The notes under the pieces: generated by a model | Seen by the model: the letters and a program-made list of their open reading frames with translations, nothing else | What the model was told of the DNA's origin: nothing | Databases searched by the model: none | Program-made: the position numbers and the translations under genes | Shown: positions 45,114 through 55,512 of the stretch, in pieces | Position numbering within the stretch: position 1 is the first letter of the stretch | How the letters are laid out: every line of letters begins with the position of its first letter | Assembly: GCF_033439725.1 (NCBI RefSeq) | Contig: NW_026944385.1 | Location: 744,001 to 808,000, forward strand | Direction: 5' to 3' | Length of the DNA: 64,000 nucleotides | Source of the DNA: Neurospora tetraspora | Lineage: Eukaryota; Ascomycota; Sordariomycetes; Sordariales; Sordariaceae

Positions 45114-46686
45114 TTACCGCTGCCCGGCATCCGTGATATCCTGCTGAGTCACACTAGTGACAGGTTCCTTCTCCACGTCAGATCCATGACCATGATGCGG
45201 GCCGACGGTTGGGGATTGAGCCAACAGGTGATGCGTATACCTCTCGCTCTCCGGGGCAGGGTTGAACCACTTCTGGTATTTGGTGTCTTTCAATACTGAG
45301 CCTAGACAGATCGGTTAACAAAGGGCCATATATGATCGACTGGTTGACAAAACTCACGAAAGAGAACCATGCCGATCTGGGCCACCAGTGGACCCCATGC
45401 GACGATAGCGACGATTTGACCAAAGCCCCATTCATTCTCAGCGTATGACGGGCCCGCGAGACTCTCGACCTTGGTTCGAAGGTGGAAGAAAAAGCCGAGA
45501 GCGATCCAAACCAGGGCAAACGAGCAAATGACGAGAAGGCCGCCTAGAATCCCGGTGATGATTTTGTACAATTTCCAGTAAGTAATTTTGTTTCTCCGTA
45601 CAAGTATGAACGAGAACGCGCCGCCCCAGAGAACAAAGAGTGCCAGGGTCCCGTAAGGGGTATACATGACGAAGTTTTGTACGTAGGTTGTTGATTGTGC
45701 GGGGACCAAGGCCTGGTCCAGGTGCTCCCAATCTGGTACGTTCTTGAGGTCAAATCTGGTTTCTAGGCAGGCTCTTTCGAAGATGGTCTTGTCATCGGAT
45801 TTCACCTCTTTGAGAAAGGTCATACTGACCCCAACCACGAGGCCCAACAGCACAGATACGCCCGAAAAGTGAGGACCGGGTATCGATACCGTCCAGGAAA
45901 CCAGGTCCACAGACATACAAGGACGGCTACGGAGAGGACGGTACCGAGATATCCGAAGTAGCCCGAGTAAACGTGGCCAGGCGAATGGTAGATAACGTTG
46001 AAGCAAAGGGTGCCTACAGCTAGGGTTAAGGCAAAGACGTAACATGTTGACCAGAAGACTTCGAGGCAATCATCGGCTGCTTTGCGCCACAACGAAGTTA
46101 CCTTCCGGTTGGCCTGTGCCGGATTCTTTCGAATGTGATGTGTCTCGGCTATGTAAAAGCTGACATAGATGAGTAAGAAGACGGCGGTAAGGGCTGCTTG
46201 GATGAAAAAGGCAATGTTGACCTGAGGTTCACATGTGAGAAGACATATCAGGAAGGGTCGGGTGAATGATGGAAGTGTGGAGCATACCCCAATGCCGGAT
46301 ATATCAGGATTGCCTTCCCACGTTAGGCCGTTGCAAAACTCATTGAAGCATCGAAAAGCGATACCCAAATACATCCAGCCAATGTCGTTTTCTGCGTTCA
46401 GGGTGCGATAGAAGTACCAATCGATGATCTGGCCATTGGAAACGTGGTCTAGAAGCCCAGGCGCGGTACAGCTTCTCACGAGAGTGCTGAATTTTGAAAT
46501 GGGCACATCGCCCTCGTCCTTCAAATCAAAGCTTCCTTCGAGATAGTCAAGAAAATCGGCAGCCGGAGCGCAATGGCCGGTGCAGTTGTCCGGGATGTTG
46601 ATGGCAATATCCAAAAAGGTCAAGTTGGCAAGGACCTGCGGCAGGTGGACTAGAGAGTTAAACTTTGGATCCGTATAGAAATCCAT
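45114..46686 (-). pseudogene. seven-helix membrane protein, second tandem copy with a one-base frameshift
   Basis: Exons 46686-46288, 46221-45358 and 45295-45114 lie at the same positions as in the intact copy (introns 66 and 62 bases). Shared landmarks: FCNGLTWEGNPDISGIG at the end of exon 1, VNIAFFIQAALTAVFLL, DDCLEVFWSTCYVFA, YSGYFGYLG, ENEWGFGQIVAIVAWGPL. In exon 2 the frame is lost at a short T-run (plus-strand 45865-45868): before it GRYRYPVLTF, after it, one frame over, SGVSVLLGLVVGVSMTF, which together match the intact copy. Exon 2 is 864 bases, exactly one short of the phase required by the introns. Everything downstream is still open and ends at TAA 45114. Either a recent mutation or a sequencing error at a homopolymer. 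ATG 46686 is the first credible start. Confidence 0.75.
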
Positions 46687-47454
46687 GGTTGATGAGGGAG
46701 GGGGGCCCTTTGAGTTGCAGAACACAAGAGATGCTGGCGGGGAGAGAGCAGCTAGGCCTTGGACATGATCTTATAGACCGCCCATGACCACTCTTATCAT
46801 CGTGGCAACCCTGCAGCAGCATTCCGAACTCATCCTCCTCTTGTTGAAGAACGATAGGTATGGTGGCGCCATGTTACACGCAAGTCCATCCTGGCCCCCA
46901 AGAGAACTCTGGCCGTCTGGCCGCATTCAGCACCGTATAGAGTTGCAATTCCTGTGTCTGTTACTGGAGAGTGCAGGTGCGCGGGACGTGATCAGGGATA
47001 CAGCAATGTATCTAGCCGGCGTAGGTGATATATCAGGCGAGTTTTAGAGGCAGCCATGTCGTATGTTGTGATGAGGAGCGTTTGCCAAACAACTTCGACC
47101 CGGTTGCTTGATGATTGAACTGGATGCCTGACGCGAAGGAATGAGTTCGGAATTGCGCAGGACAGGTACCTCTCCTGAGGCCGTGAGGACTGGTCATGGA
47201 CTCATGGCTCGTTCCCGTCCTGTCTGAGGCTGGAACCATGGTGGCGGACGTTGAAGGATCGCGGACCAACAGTCGCATCAAAAATAGCCTACCGGCTGCT
47301 GTGGGCGAGGCATGGTGGTGTTGGCAAGGCTGTGCACGAGAACGGAAGAGGGACAGAGGATGGAGAAGACGGAAGTAAGGACGGGAGGGTGGGGAACAAA
47401 AAGGTCACTGTCGGGATGAAAGGCCGGGGAAGTCTGGATGGAAGTCGAGGAAAT

Positions 47455-47592
47455 TGCCTGCCGGGACAATGTTGATTCGTAGCCGGCAGGCAGATTCTGC
47501 TGGCAATCAGTCCGACAGACTGCCTGCCGGACGCGGTCGTCAGGCGCTGTAAAATTCCCCTGCCAGGTACTTGGGGTCAGGTACTGGCAGGG
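47455..47592. repeat. inverted-repeat cluster upstream of the synthetase
   Basis: The 10-mer TGCCTGCCGG occurs at 47455-47464 and 47521-47530, with its exact reverse complement at 47483-47492. A further inverted pair, CCCTGCCAGGTAC (47558-47570) and GTACTGGCAGGG (47581-47592), follows. These could form hairpins or be paired factor sites. Confidence 0.7.
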
Positions 47593-47609
47593 AACAGCAG
47601 GCCCGGAAC

Positions 47610-47616
47610 TGAGTCA
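47610..47616. promoter_or_regulatory. CPC1/Gcn4-type site TGAGTCA
   Basis: A perfect TGAGTCA (TGACTCA on the other strand), 150 bp before the first start codon of the histidyl-tRNA synthetase. Fungal bZIP factors of the cross-pathway control bind this sequence and induce amino-acid synthesis and charging genes during starvation. Confidence 0.5.
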
Positions 47617-47765
47617 AAAGCAAAAAGCACAATTCCTCAGTGCGGTGCGCCGTGCCCCTCCAACCCGGTCCCTCGCCCGGCCGTCCTCCCCCTCCACCCT
47701 CCACCCTCGTCCCGTCTCCGACTGGTTTGATCGCCGACCTACTCGACTCGCCCATCCGTAGCGGC

Positions 47766-49562
47766 ATGCTGTTTTTGATCCGACGAGGCACAGAGTCGAT
47801 ACCAATTGCACGCGCCAGCCGTTCCATCGGATCACTCTTGATTCGCACCACCACTGCCAACCCGGTCGCCAACAATAATACCCCGCGCCAATTCTCGACT
47901 TCATTGCGCCAGCGCCAACACCTCGCCGCCGACACCGACAACGCCGCCGACACCATGGCCGACAACACCAAGGACACCAAGGAGGACATCAAGGCGCCTA
48001 AGCCGGCTGCCAACCTCCAGATCAAGACCCCCAAGGGCACCCGCGACTGGCACGGCCCGGACATGCTCCTCCGTGAGCAGCTCTTGTATGCGCTTCCCGC
48101 CGCATTTGCCATCCCATGACGACTGTTTTCCGTTCTTGTTGTTGACTCTTTTGTTTTCCCCAAACCACAGCCAGAGTGTTAGCGACGTCTTCAAGCGCCA
48201 CGGCGGCACTCCCCTCGACACTCCCGTCTTCGAGCTCAGGGAAATTCTTGCTGGCAGTATGTCTCGACACCTACAATAATCTACCCGACCGAACTCGTCC
48301 GTACCAAGATTAGCTAACGCTTAACCCCAGAGTATGGTGAGGACTCCAAGCTCATCTACGACCTCCAGGACCAGGGTGGCGAGCTCTGCTCCCTGCGCTA
48401 CGATCTTACCGTCCCCTTTGCCCGCTGGCTCGCCATGACCAGCACCCAGCAGGTCAAGCGCTACCACATCGCAAAAGTCTACCGTCGCGACCAGCCCGCC
48501 ATTGCCCGCGGCCGCATGCGCGAGTTCCACCAGTGCGATTTCGACATTGCCGGTGTCTACGACCCCATGATCCCCGACGCCGAGATTCTGCGCATCATCG
48601 TCGAGGTCTTTGACGCCCTCAAGCTCGGCATCACCATCAAGCTCAACCACCGCAAGATCCTCGATGGTCTGTTCGCCGTCGCCGGTGTCCCCGCCGAAAA
48701 GATCCGCACCATCAGCTCTGCCGTCGACAAGCTCGACAAGATGCCCTGGGCCGACGTCAAGAAGGAGATGGTGGAGGAGAAGGGCTTGCCCGAAGAGGTT
48801 GCCGACAAGATCGGCGTCTACGTGCAGAACGCCGGCAACATCACCGACATAATAAACTACATCAAGGCCGACGCCGACCTGCCCACCAACGACGACATCA
48901 AGGCGGGTATCCACGACATGGAGCTGCTCGCCGCCTACCTCGAGGCCCTCGAGGTCACCGACAAGGTCTCGTTCGACCTCTCGCTCGCCCGCGGTCTCGA
49001 CTACTACACCGGCCTGATCTTCGAGGTCATCAACAAGCCCGAGCCCGTGGCCGACGGCGACAAGAAGAAGAAGAGCAAGAAGGACGACCCTGCCAGCCAG
49101 GTTGGTTCTATCGCCGCCGGTGGCCGCTACGACAACCTCGTCGGCATGTACGGCAAGAAGCAGATCCCCTGCGTCGGCATCTCGTTCGGTATCGACCGCA
49201 TCTTCACCATCCTCAAGGCCCGGGGCGAGAACGACATCAAGAAGCGCGAGGTGGACGTGTTCGTCATGGCCTTTGGTGGCGGCAAGGACTTTGACGGTCT
49301 CCTTGTTGAGCGCATGAAGATTGCCAAGCAACTATGGAACGCCGGCATCCGCGCCGAGTACATGGCCAAGGCCAAGCCTAAACTGCAGGCTCAGTTCAAG
49401 GCTGCCGAGGGTACGCCTCTGGGTGTCATCCTGGGTGAGGACGAGCTCAAGGCTGGTCAGGTTAGGTTGAAGAAGCTTGATCAGGGTCAGGGCCAGAAGG
49501 ATGAGGGAAATCTGGTTCCTATTGAGAGCTTGGCTGAGGAGGTCAAGAAGCTGTTGCTATAG
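47766..49562 (+). CDS. histidyl-tRNA synthetase, probably mitochondrial and cytosolic
   Basis: Three exons, 47766-48085, 48171-48256 and 48331-49562, give 545 residues in register. It charges tRNA-His with histidine. Class II landmarks: [10 protein letters not shown] (motif 1 region), [20 protein letters not shown] (motif 2, about residue 186), histidine-binding RGLDYYTG (about 355) and GISFGIDR (motif 3, about 418). The first ATG (47766) gives an Arg/Ser/Thr-rich, acid-poor leader of about 63 residues that looks like a mitochondrial import signal; a second in-frame ATG (47955, MADNTKDTK) would give a cytosolic form. Yeast HTS1 makes both enzymes from one gene this way. The even earlier GTG at 47640 is not a start. 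The C-terminal anticodon-binding domain is complete. A TGAGTCA site lies upstream. Confidence 0.95.
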
Positions 49563-49753
49563 ATGTGTGGACATTTTTGTGTGAAATAAAATAGATTCCC
49601 CAGGTATTGAGCGGGTGTTTTGGTTATTCTCTATTTTTCTCTCAATTTTTGGTATGCTTGTGTCTTGTGATAATGTACAACGGCCCTCCACCTGCCGCCC
49701 TTCTTTCTCTCCCAACCTGATGCCTCCTACTTCTCGGCCTTTGGCCCATCCAT

Positions 49754-50803
49754 CTAAGGAGCATTAACCCCAACCCTCGCCTTCACCGGCACCAACCCCC
49801 ACGTCCTCCAAAACTCTCTCGAATCATACGCCCTTCCCATAAGCTCCATACTCCTCGGCAGCGCTTGCACCCCTTCCTCCTCCATCAACTCCATCACCCA
49901 CCTAGCCTGCTCACTCGGCTCCCCGTCTTCCTGTCCCTCCGTAGTAGCCCACCCCATCAACAGCGCCCACCAATCATACACAAACCCATCAGTCAACATC
50001 CACCTCTGCCCCTTTCCATGCTCCTCCCACTTTTTCTCCTCCGAACCTTCCTTGTCATCTTCTTCACAAGCAGTGATAATCTTATAAACAGCCCTAGCTA
50101 TATCCACCCCATGGATCATATGCAAACTCGTTTTGTGTCTCATCGCCTCCTTCGAGTAAGCAACCCTGCTCACCCAGTTGCGCGGATCGCGGCTGCCGCC
50201 CCACAACCCGGACAAAGAGAGGACCATGCCGTCGACTACTGACGAAAAACGCAGTTCGTCTTCGGCGATGGCGCGCGGGTCGGTGGTTAGGTAGGGGGAG
50301 TGGCGGGTTGTGAAGTGGAAGGGTTTTTTGGTTTCTGTCGAAGGGGGTTGTTGCTGCTCCTGCTGCGCAGCAGCCGCTTCTTCAGCCTCGGCTTTAGCTC
50401 TAGCCTCCCTTTCAGCCTCCCGCCCCTTATCCCCATGTCTCTTCCTCCGTCCATCTACTTGCCAAACCCCCGTACTCCCCAATTGAATAAACCTGTACTT
50501 TTTCTGTTTTTCCCCGCGGCGGGGGTGCGTAGCTTCGTACGTCTCCGTAAGCCATTTACTTTGACCTTCCCCCGTCAAAGGGAACGTAATGAGGATATAC
50601 CTCGCGCGCGGCAGGTTTGCAATGGGGCCAGGGTCTTTGGATTCCGGGTCAAAGCGGAAGGGGATGGTGTCGACGCCGCAGACGGGTCGGCCGGTGGTGG
50701 TGGTTGCTGCGAAGGTCAGGGAGTCGCTGTGTTGTTGGAGGAGGGGGATGAGGAAGGTGGCGGTCCAGCCGGCGCCGAGGATGAGGAGGTCTACGCCTTC
50801 CAT
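49754..50803 (-). CDS. Rossmann-fold NAD(P)-binding protein
   Basis: A single exon of 349 residues starting at ATG 50803 (MEGVDLLILGAGWTATFLI). The GxGxxxxxL-type nucleotide loop LGAGWTATFL lies at the very N-terminus. RARYILITFPLT and RFIQLGSTGVWQV fit further strands of a Rossmann fold, and HMIHGVDIARAVYKII resembles the later conserved part of extended SDR/NAD-epimerase-like proteins. A Lys/Glu/Ala/Gln-rich insertion sits near residues 145-175. The open frame continues upstream of this ATG by 124 codons, but the extension is low complexity and homology begins at the loop. It converges with the synthetase gene (3' ends 190 bases apart). Substrate unknown. Confidence 0.78.
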   Translation of the reverse strand: MEGVDLLILGAGWTATFLIPLLQQHSDSLTFAATTTTGRPVCGVDTIPFRFDPESKDPGPIANLPRARYILITFPLTGEGQSKWLTETYEATHPRRGEKQKKYRFIQLGSTGVWQVDGRRKRHGDKGREAEREARAKAEAEEAAAAQQEQQQPPSTETKKPFHFTTRHSPYLTTDPRAIAEDELRFSSVVDGMVLSLSGLWGGSRDPRNWVSRVAYSKEAMRHKTSLHMIHGVDIARAVYKIITACEEDDKEGSEEKKWEEHGKGQRWMLTDGFVYDWWALLMGWATTEGQEDGEPSEQARWVMELMEEEGVQALPRSMELMGRAYDSREFWRTWGLVPVKARVGVNAP

Positions 50804-51469
50804 TTTTTGTTGTCTTTGGTATTTGGGATGAGGGTTGGGTTTGGTTTTGTTTGGCAATGTGATGGAAGAGTTCGTGGATTTGTGGTGATGGGAGGTAAAG
50901 AGTCCGAGGTTGATGTTTTGTAGGCTGACGAGGGATGGATGTTCAGATTGGCGGGGTCGTTTATTTATGGTTTTCCTATTTTGGCTTAGCATGTCCGATG
51001 ACATCGCTCGGCCGGTGGCTGCCGCGATCGGGCGGGGTGGAGTGCATACTTCGGCAGGGCATGCACCAGCGACGGGCCGGGAGAGTCGGACGGACCGGCA
51101 ACGGATGCGACCTCGAGCGAAGCTTGGAGCATGACGACTGCATGCATCAGCATTGGGAGACTGATGCGTGAACAAATATCACAGCGCCATGATTATTTTT
51201 GGGTTGGATTCTCTCACTGTTTCTCATCATATTCAAAGTGTTTTGCAGCCATTTCCTGTTGCATTGTTATTACCTTGTATCAACTCCAGCAAGCCAGCAC
51301 ATTTCCTCGCGACTTCTACTTCGTAACGCCAAAATTCACGCGTCCGGGTCGATGTGTATCACTGCGACGAAGGAAAAAAAGAAGAAAAAAGGAAAGAGAA
51401 ACCAGATTAACTCCACATGCAATCGGCGAACACCAATTGCGAACGAAAAAAATCACGAAAAATAGAAGC
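50804..51469. other. intergenic region
   Basis: Promoter and leader of the Rossmann-fold gene. The upstream in-frame extension is judged non-coding. Nothing else seen. Confidence 0.5.
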
Positions 51470-51541
51470 TGACCCCAACCCGATTTGAACGGATAACCTT
51501 TCGATCTGGAGTCGAACGCGCTACCGTTGCGCCATGAGGCC
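51470..51541 (-). tRNA. tRNA-Trp (CCA)
   Basis: 72 bases, no intron. Acceptor GGCCTCA pairs with TGGGGTC (two G-T pairs), A-box TGGCGCAACGG, anticodon loop CTCCAGA (anticodon CCA), T-arm ATCCGTTCAAATCGGGT, discriminator A. Confidence 0.92.
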
Positions 51542-52041
51542 TTGTTGAAGATAAGCGCTGAAATTCCTGCTTAAGTGCACCACACTTACCCGCTCATCGG
51601 GTGAAGCAGAGGTCGCCCTTTCATTCCTGACTGCACTCATCCCATGAGACACTCGACCAGAACACAAGATAAAGGGAAATAATTCACGGAGAACTGTGCA
51701 CAGTACCACTATATGGTCTCAGGGATAACTCGGTTTGCTTGCTCGAACTTATTTAACGTTTCTTTAGTTTGCTAGGTACTCCCTGAGGACGGTCGTTCCG
51801 AGCAGCTCCTTTAGTGGGTTTTGCTCCCTTTGTCCCTCCGTTACCCCCACCGTTGTTCGCCCCAAAATCCTCATCGTACCATATGCCTTCCTTAACCCTT
51901 TAACGCGGCACAGAAGTCATACTTACAATACATCTCCTGCTAAAATGCTCGTCAAATCCTAGTGAAAAGACCCTCGCCTTCCGGTTAAAAAACTTGGCGC
52001 ACATACGGGTATGGCTACAAATGTCAGGACCTCTCCTATCC
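51542..52041. other. intergenic region
   Basis: Between the tRNA-Trp gene and the 3' end of the zinc-knuckle gene. No feature is seen. Confidence 0.5.
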
Positions 52042-52923
52042 TCAATTGTCTTCCTCCTCAACATAAGCCTTCAACTTTGGAGCAATCGCCAAGATGTCAG
52101 GCCACGCCTTCAGGCCGGCTGCAGTCAACTCCCACTCCCTCTCTGACTCGCTCTCCATCATCTTTTGACAGGCCATTGCTTTCAAACCTGACAAGGACTC
52201 AGTCTTCTTGAGTGACTCGAGGTTCTTCTGAACTACAGCTTCCGAGTTGGTCTTGGGGTCCTCGGACCACCATGTCCAAGTTCCGTGACAGTCATTGACA
52301 TATTGGTAGTACTTCCAGGGTTGGTTCTTGTGCTGACTGATAGCAAACTCTCTTGTCCAAGGATAGAGGAAGGATCCCTCCTTTGGGGAACGCCTGGGCA
52401 ACATTTCTTCGAACTCTGTAGAGCTTAGCAAGTCGACCCAGCAGACACTCGACTCGATGGGAGCACGCCCGCCACGGTAGAGGATCAGATATCTGCTCAA
52501 GACGAATCTTTTGTCTGACGGGGTGCGCTTCACAAGGATTGGACAGTCGTCCAGCCCGTGTGAAGCATCGTTGCACAGCACGCAGACTTTGATCGTCCCG
52601 CTAACCGGATCCCATGGGCCGATACAACGGGATGCCGTATGGTCATCCCCTCCGCAGTTGGCACATGCAGCACCCCCCGGAGACTTCACATGCCGAGGTT
52701 GTTCCAGGGAAAAGGCTAAGTGTATTCCCCTTTGTTTCGGACCAACATACTCTTTTACTTTCAGGCTCCGTGCACTTCCGTTGCGATTGTCTGTGGGTTC
52801 GGTCTTGACGATCTTGGACACCTTCTTGGGCCGACCATTGGGAACCTCCTCTTGGTCCTTGGCAGAACCATGGGTATTTTGCTGTCCCTTGTGGAACGCG
52901 TCCAGGTCTCGCTTGCGGTTCAT
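52042..52923 (-). CDS. protein with two CCHC zinc knuckles
   Basis: A single exon of 293 residues from ATG 52923. Two C-x2-C-x4-H-x4-C knuckles are visible: CANCGGDDHTASRC (residues 87-100) and CVLCNDASHGLDDC (114-127). Such knuckles bind single-stranded RNA or DNA in many proteins. Before them lies a basic, disordered region with KKVSKIVKTEP, which contains a sumoylation-type VKTE. After them comes an aromatic-rich domain (KYYQYVNDCHGTWTWW). Host-gene character: normal composition, no reverse transcriptase or other transposon parts nearby. The frame extends upstream without a further ATG. It shares a 783-bp promoter region with the divergent gene at 53707. Function unknown. Confidence 0.75.
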   Translation of the reverse strand: MNRKRDLDAFHKGQQNTHGSAKDQEEVPNGRPKKVSKIVKTEPTDNRNGSARSLKVKEYVGPKQRGIHLAFSLEQPRHVKSPGGAACANCGGDDHTASRCIGPWDPVSGTIKVCVLCNDASHGLDDCPILVKRTPSDKRFVLSRYLILYRGGRAPIESSVCWVDLLSSTEFEEMLPRRSPKEGSFLYPWTREFAISQHKNQPWKYYQYVNDCHGTWTWWSEDPKTNSEAVVQKNLESLKKTESLSGLKAMACQKMMESESEREWELTAAGLKAWPDILAIAPKLKAYVEEEDN

Positions 52924-53706
52924 CGTCGTAGAGCAATGATGGCTAGACCTTCGTGTGGGAGCTGAATGTGTTGTGAAGATGCCATTGTCAGTGGACCTGT
53001 TTAAGCCAAAATATTTCAGGGAAATGATCTGGAGCGTCAAAAGAGTGTAAACCTACGTCAAGATTTGGATTTCAGAGGCCTGTGCATCTACGGTACGGTG
53101 CCGGAGTGCAGACCCGCGGGGCAGAGACTGTTGGGAGAGAACTGGACAGGATCACCAGTCTCAGTCCGCGACGATGAGGTGTGAGATTGAGGCGGCTTGT
53201 CCGCGATGCTGAGAATAGTGAAGGATCCAAAGACCAAAACTGAAATGGTGGGTGGTTGATGTTCGCATCACCTGGGAATGGAATGACGGGAGAGTTTCAG
53301 TCAAGTTCATTCAAGTTAGTAGGTCTCGCCATTGTGTGGCACCCGGAGGCAAGTGGGGGTAATCGAGAGATAGCTCCTTCCTCGTTTGAAGTCTCCAGTC
53401 GCGACGGGCCACAACTGCTCACAGGCAATCAGGCAATCGTACCTGCTCTCTCGTCAGTGACGGGCCCAGACCGGCAGTGCAGTGGCTCAAATTTTTCACT
53501 CAGACCGTTCCTTCCTTCCTTCGCTGTTGATTTATCCTACGATGAGTAGCATCGAACCACGTCCTTTTAGTTTCGCTTCTCCATCCAACGCTTGATTTCA
53601 TTTCTTCAGTAAGCAACAATTCCAATTTTTGCCGACAGCTTCACCCAAGGATCTCGCAAGAGTCAACAACCAACCCCTACTGTCGGTCGTCAGTCTGTTC
53701 CCAACA
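52924..53706. other. shared promoter region of a divergent gene pair
   Basis: Separates the zinc-knuckle gene (minus) and the 574-residue gene (plus). No clear regulatory motif is recognised. Confidence 0.5.
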
Positions 53707-55512
53707 ATGTCGGTTCCAGATGCCCCGAAGGCATTATCACCTCCAGGCCCATCTTGGCTTCTCCGTGGTTCTAATCAGGAGCGACACAGTCAAGTTGTCT
53801 CCAAGCTCCTGGCAAAGAACGACAGACTGGATCCGGATGGAGTTGAAGCTCTCTTCGACCTCGCTAGGAATGCGACAATCCGACAACTGCTGGCTCTGAA
53901 CAAGAAACCGCCCGCTATCTCGGAATCATACTTCTCCTGGCTGGCCGATAAGATGGTCTGGACACGCTTCGGTACGTAAACGACCCATATTCGGGCCCAC
54001 CCTTCCCCTTATCTCGTTTTCCTAAAACTGGAATGCTGATGGTGTAAAACAGTTCCTGACGAGCTATTTACTTTTGAGGAACCGCAGCTATCTCCCGGTC
54101 TCTTCCTGCACCCATCGGTGGAGTATGCCACCGCTCTCCTAAGCCATAAGTCAAAGCAAAGAGAGCTAATGCTCCAAGCTGCTGCCGGAAGCACAACCGA
54201 GCCGAATCCAAGATGGCGGTTCAAAAAGATCGGGTCCCCAACCGAGCGGATGAAGCTCATGAGGGATGTCCTGCACCGGGACTCGTGGCCTGCTATCACC
54301 AAGACAAGACATCTGACGATCAGGAGTCCCTTTGGCCTCACACTTCACAGTAGCCTGTGGAACAACAATGTCGGCCAACTCAAAAGGATTCTGCCTGGCT
54401 CACAGACACTTCCTGCTGTACTCTGCCCCTGGGGTCGTGATTCACCCTTGCGACTGGAGGTTACTAGCTCGGCTTTAGCTCGTGGCTTCTTGGATCTTGT
54501 CTTACTGCTTGATGGCGAATCAACCGAACGCATCTGCGGCGCTGTAGCTGAGCAGTTTATATCAGGATACATGTTCCTGCTCAAATGGTACCTCAACATT
54601 TGTTGCCCAGCTCAGGGTGAGCACCCGGTCGGCGTCAATCTGTATGCTGCCGTTATATATCAGCGGGAGAAGGCGTTCGGTCACCCGTACGATAAAGCCT
54701 ACAGCTGGGTAGACAATCCGCTCGATCTCAAAATTATGCATGAGCAACTTGCCCGTGCAGAAACTTTGCTATGGCTGAATTGGCAGAAAGTAGCCGAGAC
54801 CGCCTACTCGACGTCAGAGATAAGCAAGGCGAATACATTCGAGGCGGCAAAAGCAGCCATATACAAAGCTGCTGACTGCAGTTTCATGTCGGGGATCAAG
54901 AGAGAGCACGCCCTGCTACTGCTTCACGAGATCTGGCAGCGCAGGGGTTCGTTCCTCGATCGGTTCGAAATAGAGAAAGAGTACGATCGTCTCGTTACCG
55001 ACTACCTCCTTCCGGACGTCGTCTCCACACTCGACAACTTCTTTGACATCAACGAAATGCCAGAGAAGATGCGTGAGTGGGCAGCAGCAAATCCGTTCGA
55101 TATCAAACGAAAGGATACGGAGCAATTGTGCGAGCTTATGTGGAGGGCATGGAGGCAGCGCATGGCGGGCTTTGAGGAGAAACAAAAAAAGGTTCTCTTT
55201 ATGTATCAAGTGCAACATGCTCGGAAGATGTACCGAGAATATCTCGCTGAGCTCAAGCTTTGTGGCAAGGGGGTGGATGAGTTGAAAGAGTTTGTTTCCA
55301 AGAACGAAGCACGATTCTTTCTGTCGGAAGAACTTCGTTTGCAGTTGGCGCTTGACGAGTACGAGAAGCAGCTTGACGCTCCAGCACTTGATGTGTGCCA
55401 AAAGGAGGGTGAGGAGAAGATGGAGGCTTCCCAAAATGACAAGCAGGAGAAAGATGCCGAGCGGGAGCACAATGAAAATGGGACCGCGCCCCCTGAACGA
55501 CAACCAGAGTAA
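53707..55512 (+). CDS. hypothetical protein, 574 residues
   Basis: Two exons, 53707-53971 and 54053-55512 (81-base intron, GTACGT donor, AAACAG acceptor). The N-terminal 90 residues are helical (HSQVVSKLLAKNDRLDPDGV). The middle contains an ordered region with many Trp and Leu residues (YMFLLKWYLNICCPAQGEHP). The C-terminal 120 residues are a charged coiled coil ending in Glu/Lys/Asn-rich sequence. I recognise no family. The start at 53707 (MSVPDAPKAL) is the first ATG in a frame that is open slightly further upstream. It is divergent from the zinc-knuckle gene, so the two may be co-expressed. Confidence 0.75.

Larger units (their letters stand above)
46687..47765. other. divergent promoter region
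   Basis: Lies between the membrane-protein copy (minus) and the histidyl-tRNA synthetase (plus). It contains a cluster of inverted repeats and a CPC1/Gcn4-type site (own entries). No gene is supported. Confidence 0.55.

Noticed and set aside
48321-49331. Minus-strand open frame of 336 codons opposite the synthetase
   Set aside because: It is the mirror of a GC-rich coding exon with strong third-position bias; the product is Val/Asp/Gly/Leu repetitive and has no domain.
50804-51175. N-terminal extension of the Rossmann-fold protein
   Set aside because: In frame but low complexity, overlaps the expected promoter, and the nucleotide-binding loop sits directly after the ATG at 50803.
52042-52923. 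Zinc-knuckle protein as a retroelement gag
   Set aside because: CCHC knuckles occur in gag proteins, but there are no LTRs, reverse transcriptase or RIP signs nearby, and composition is that of a host gene.
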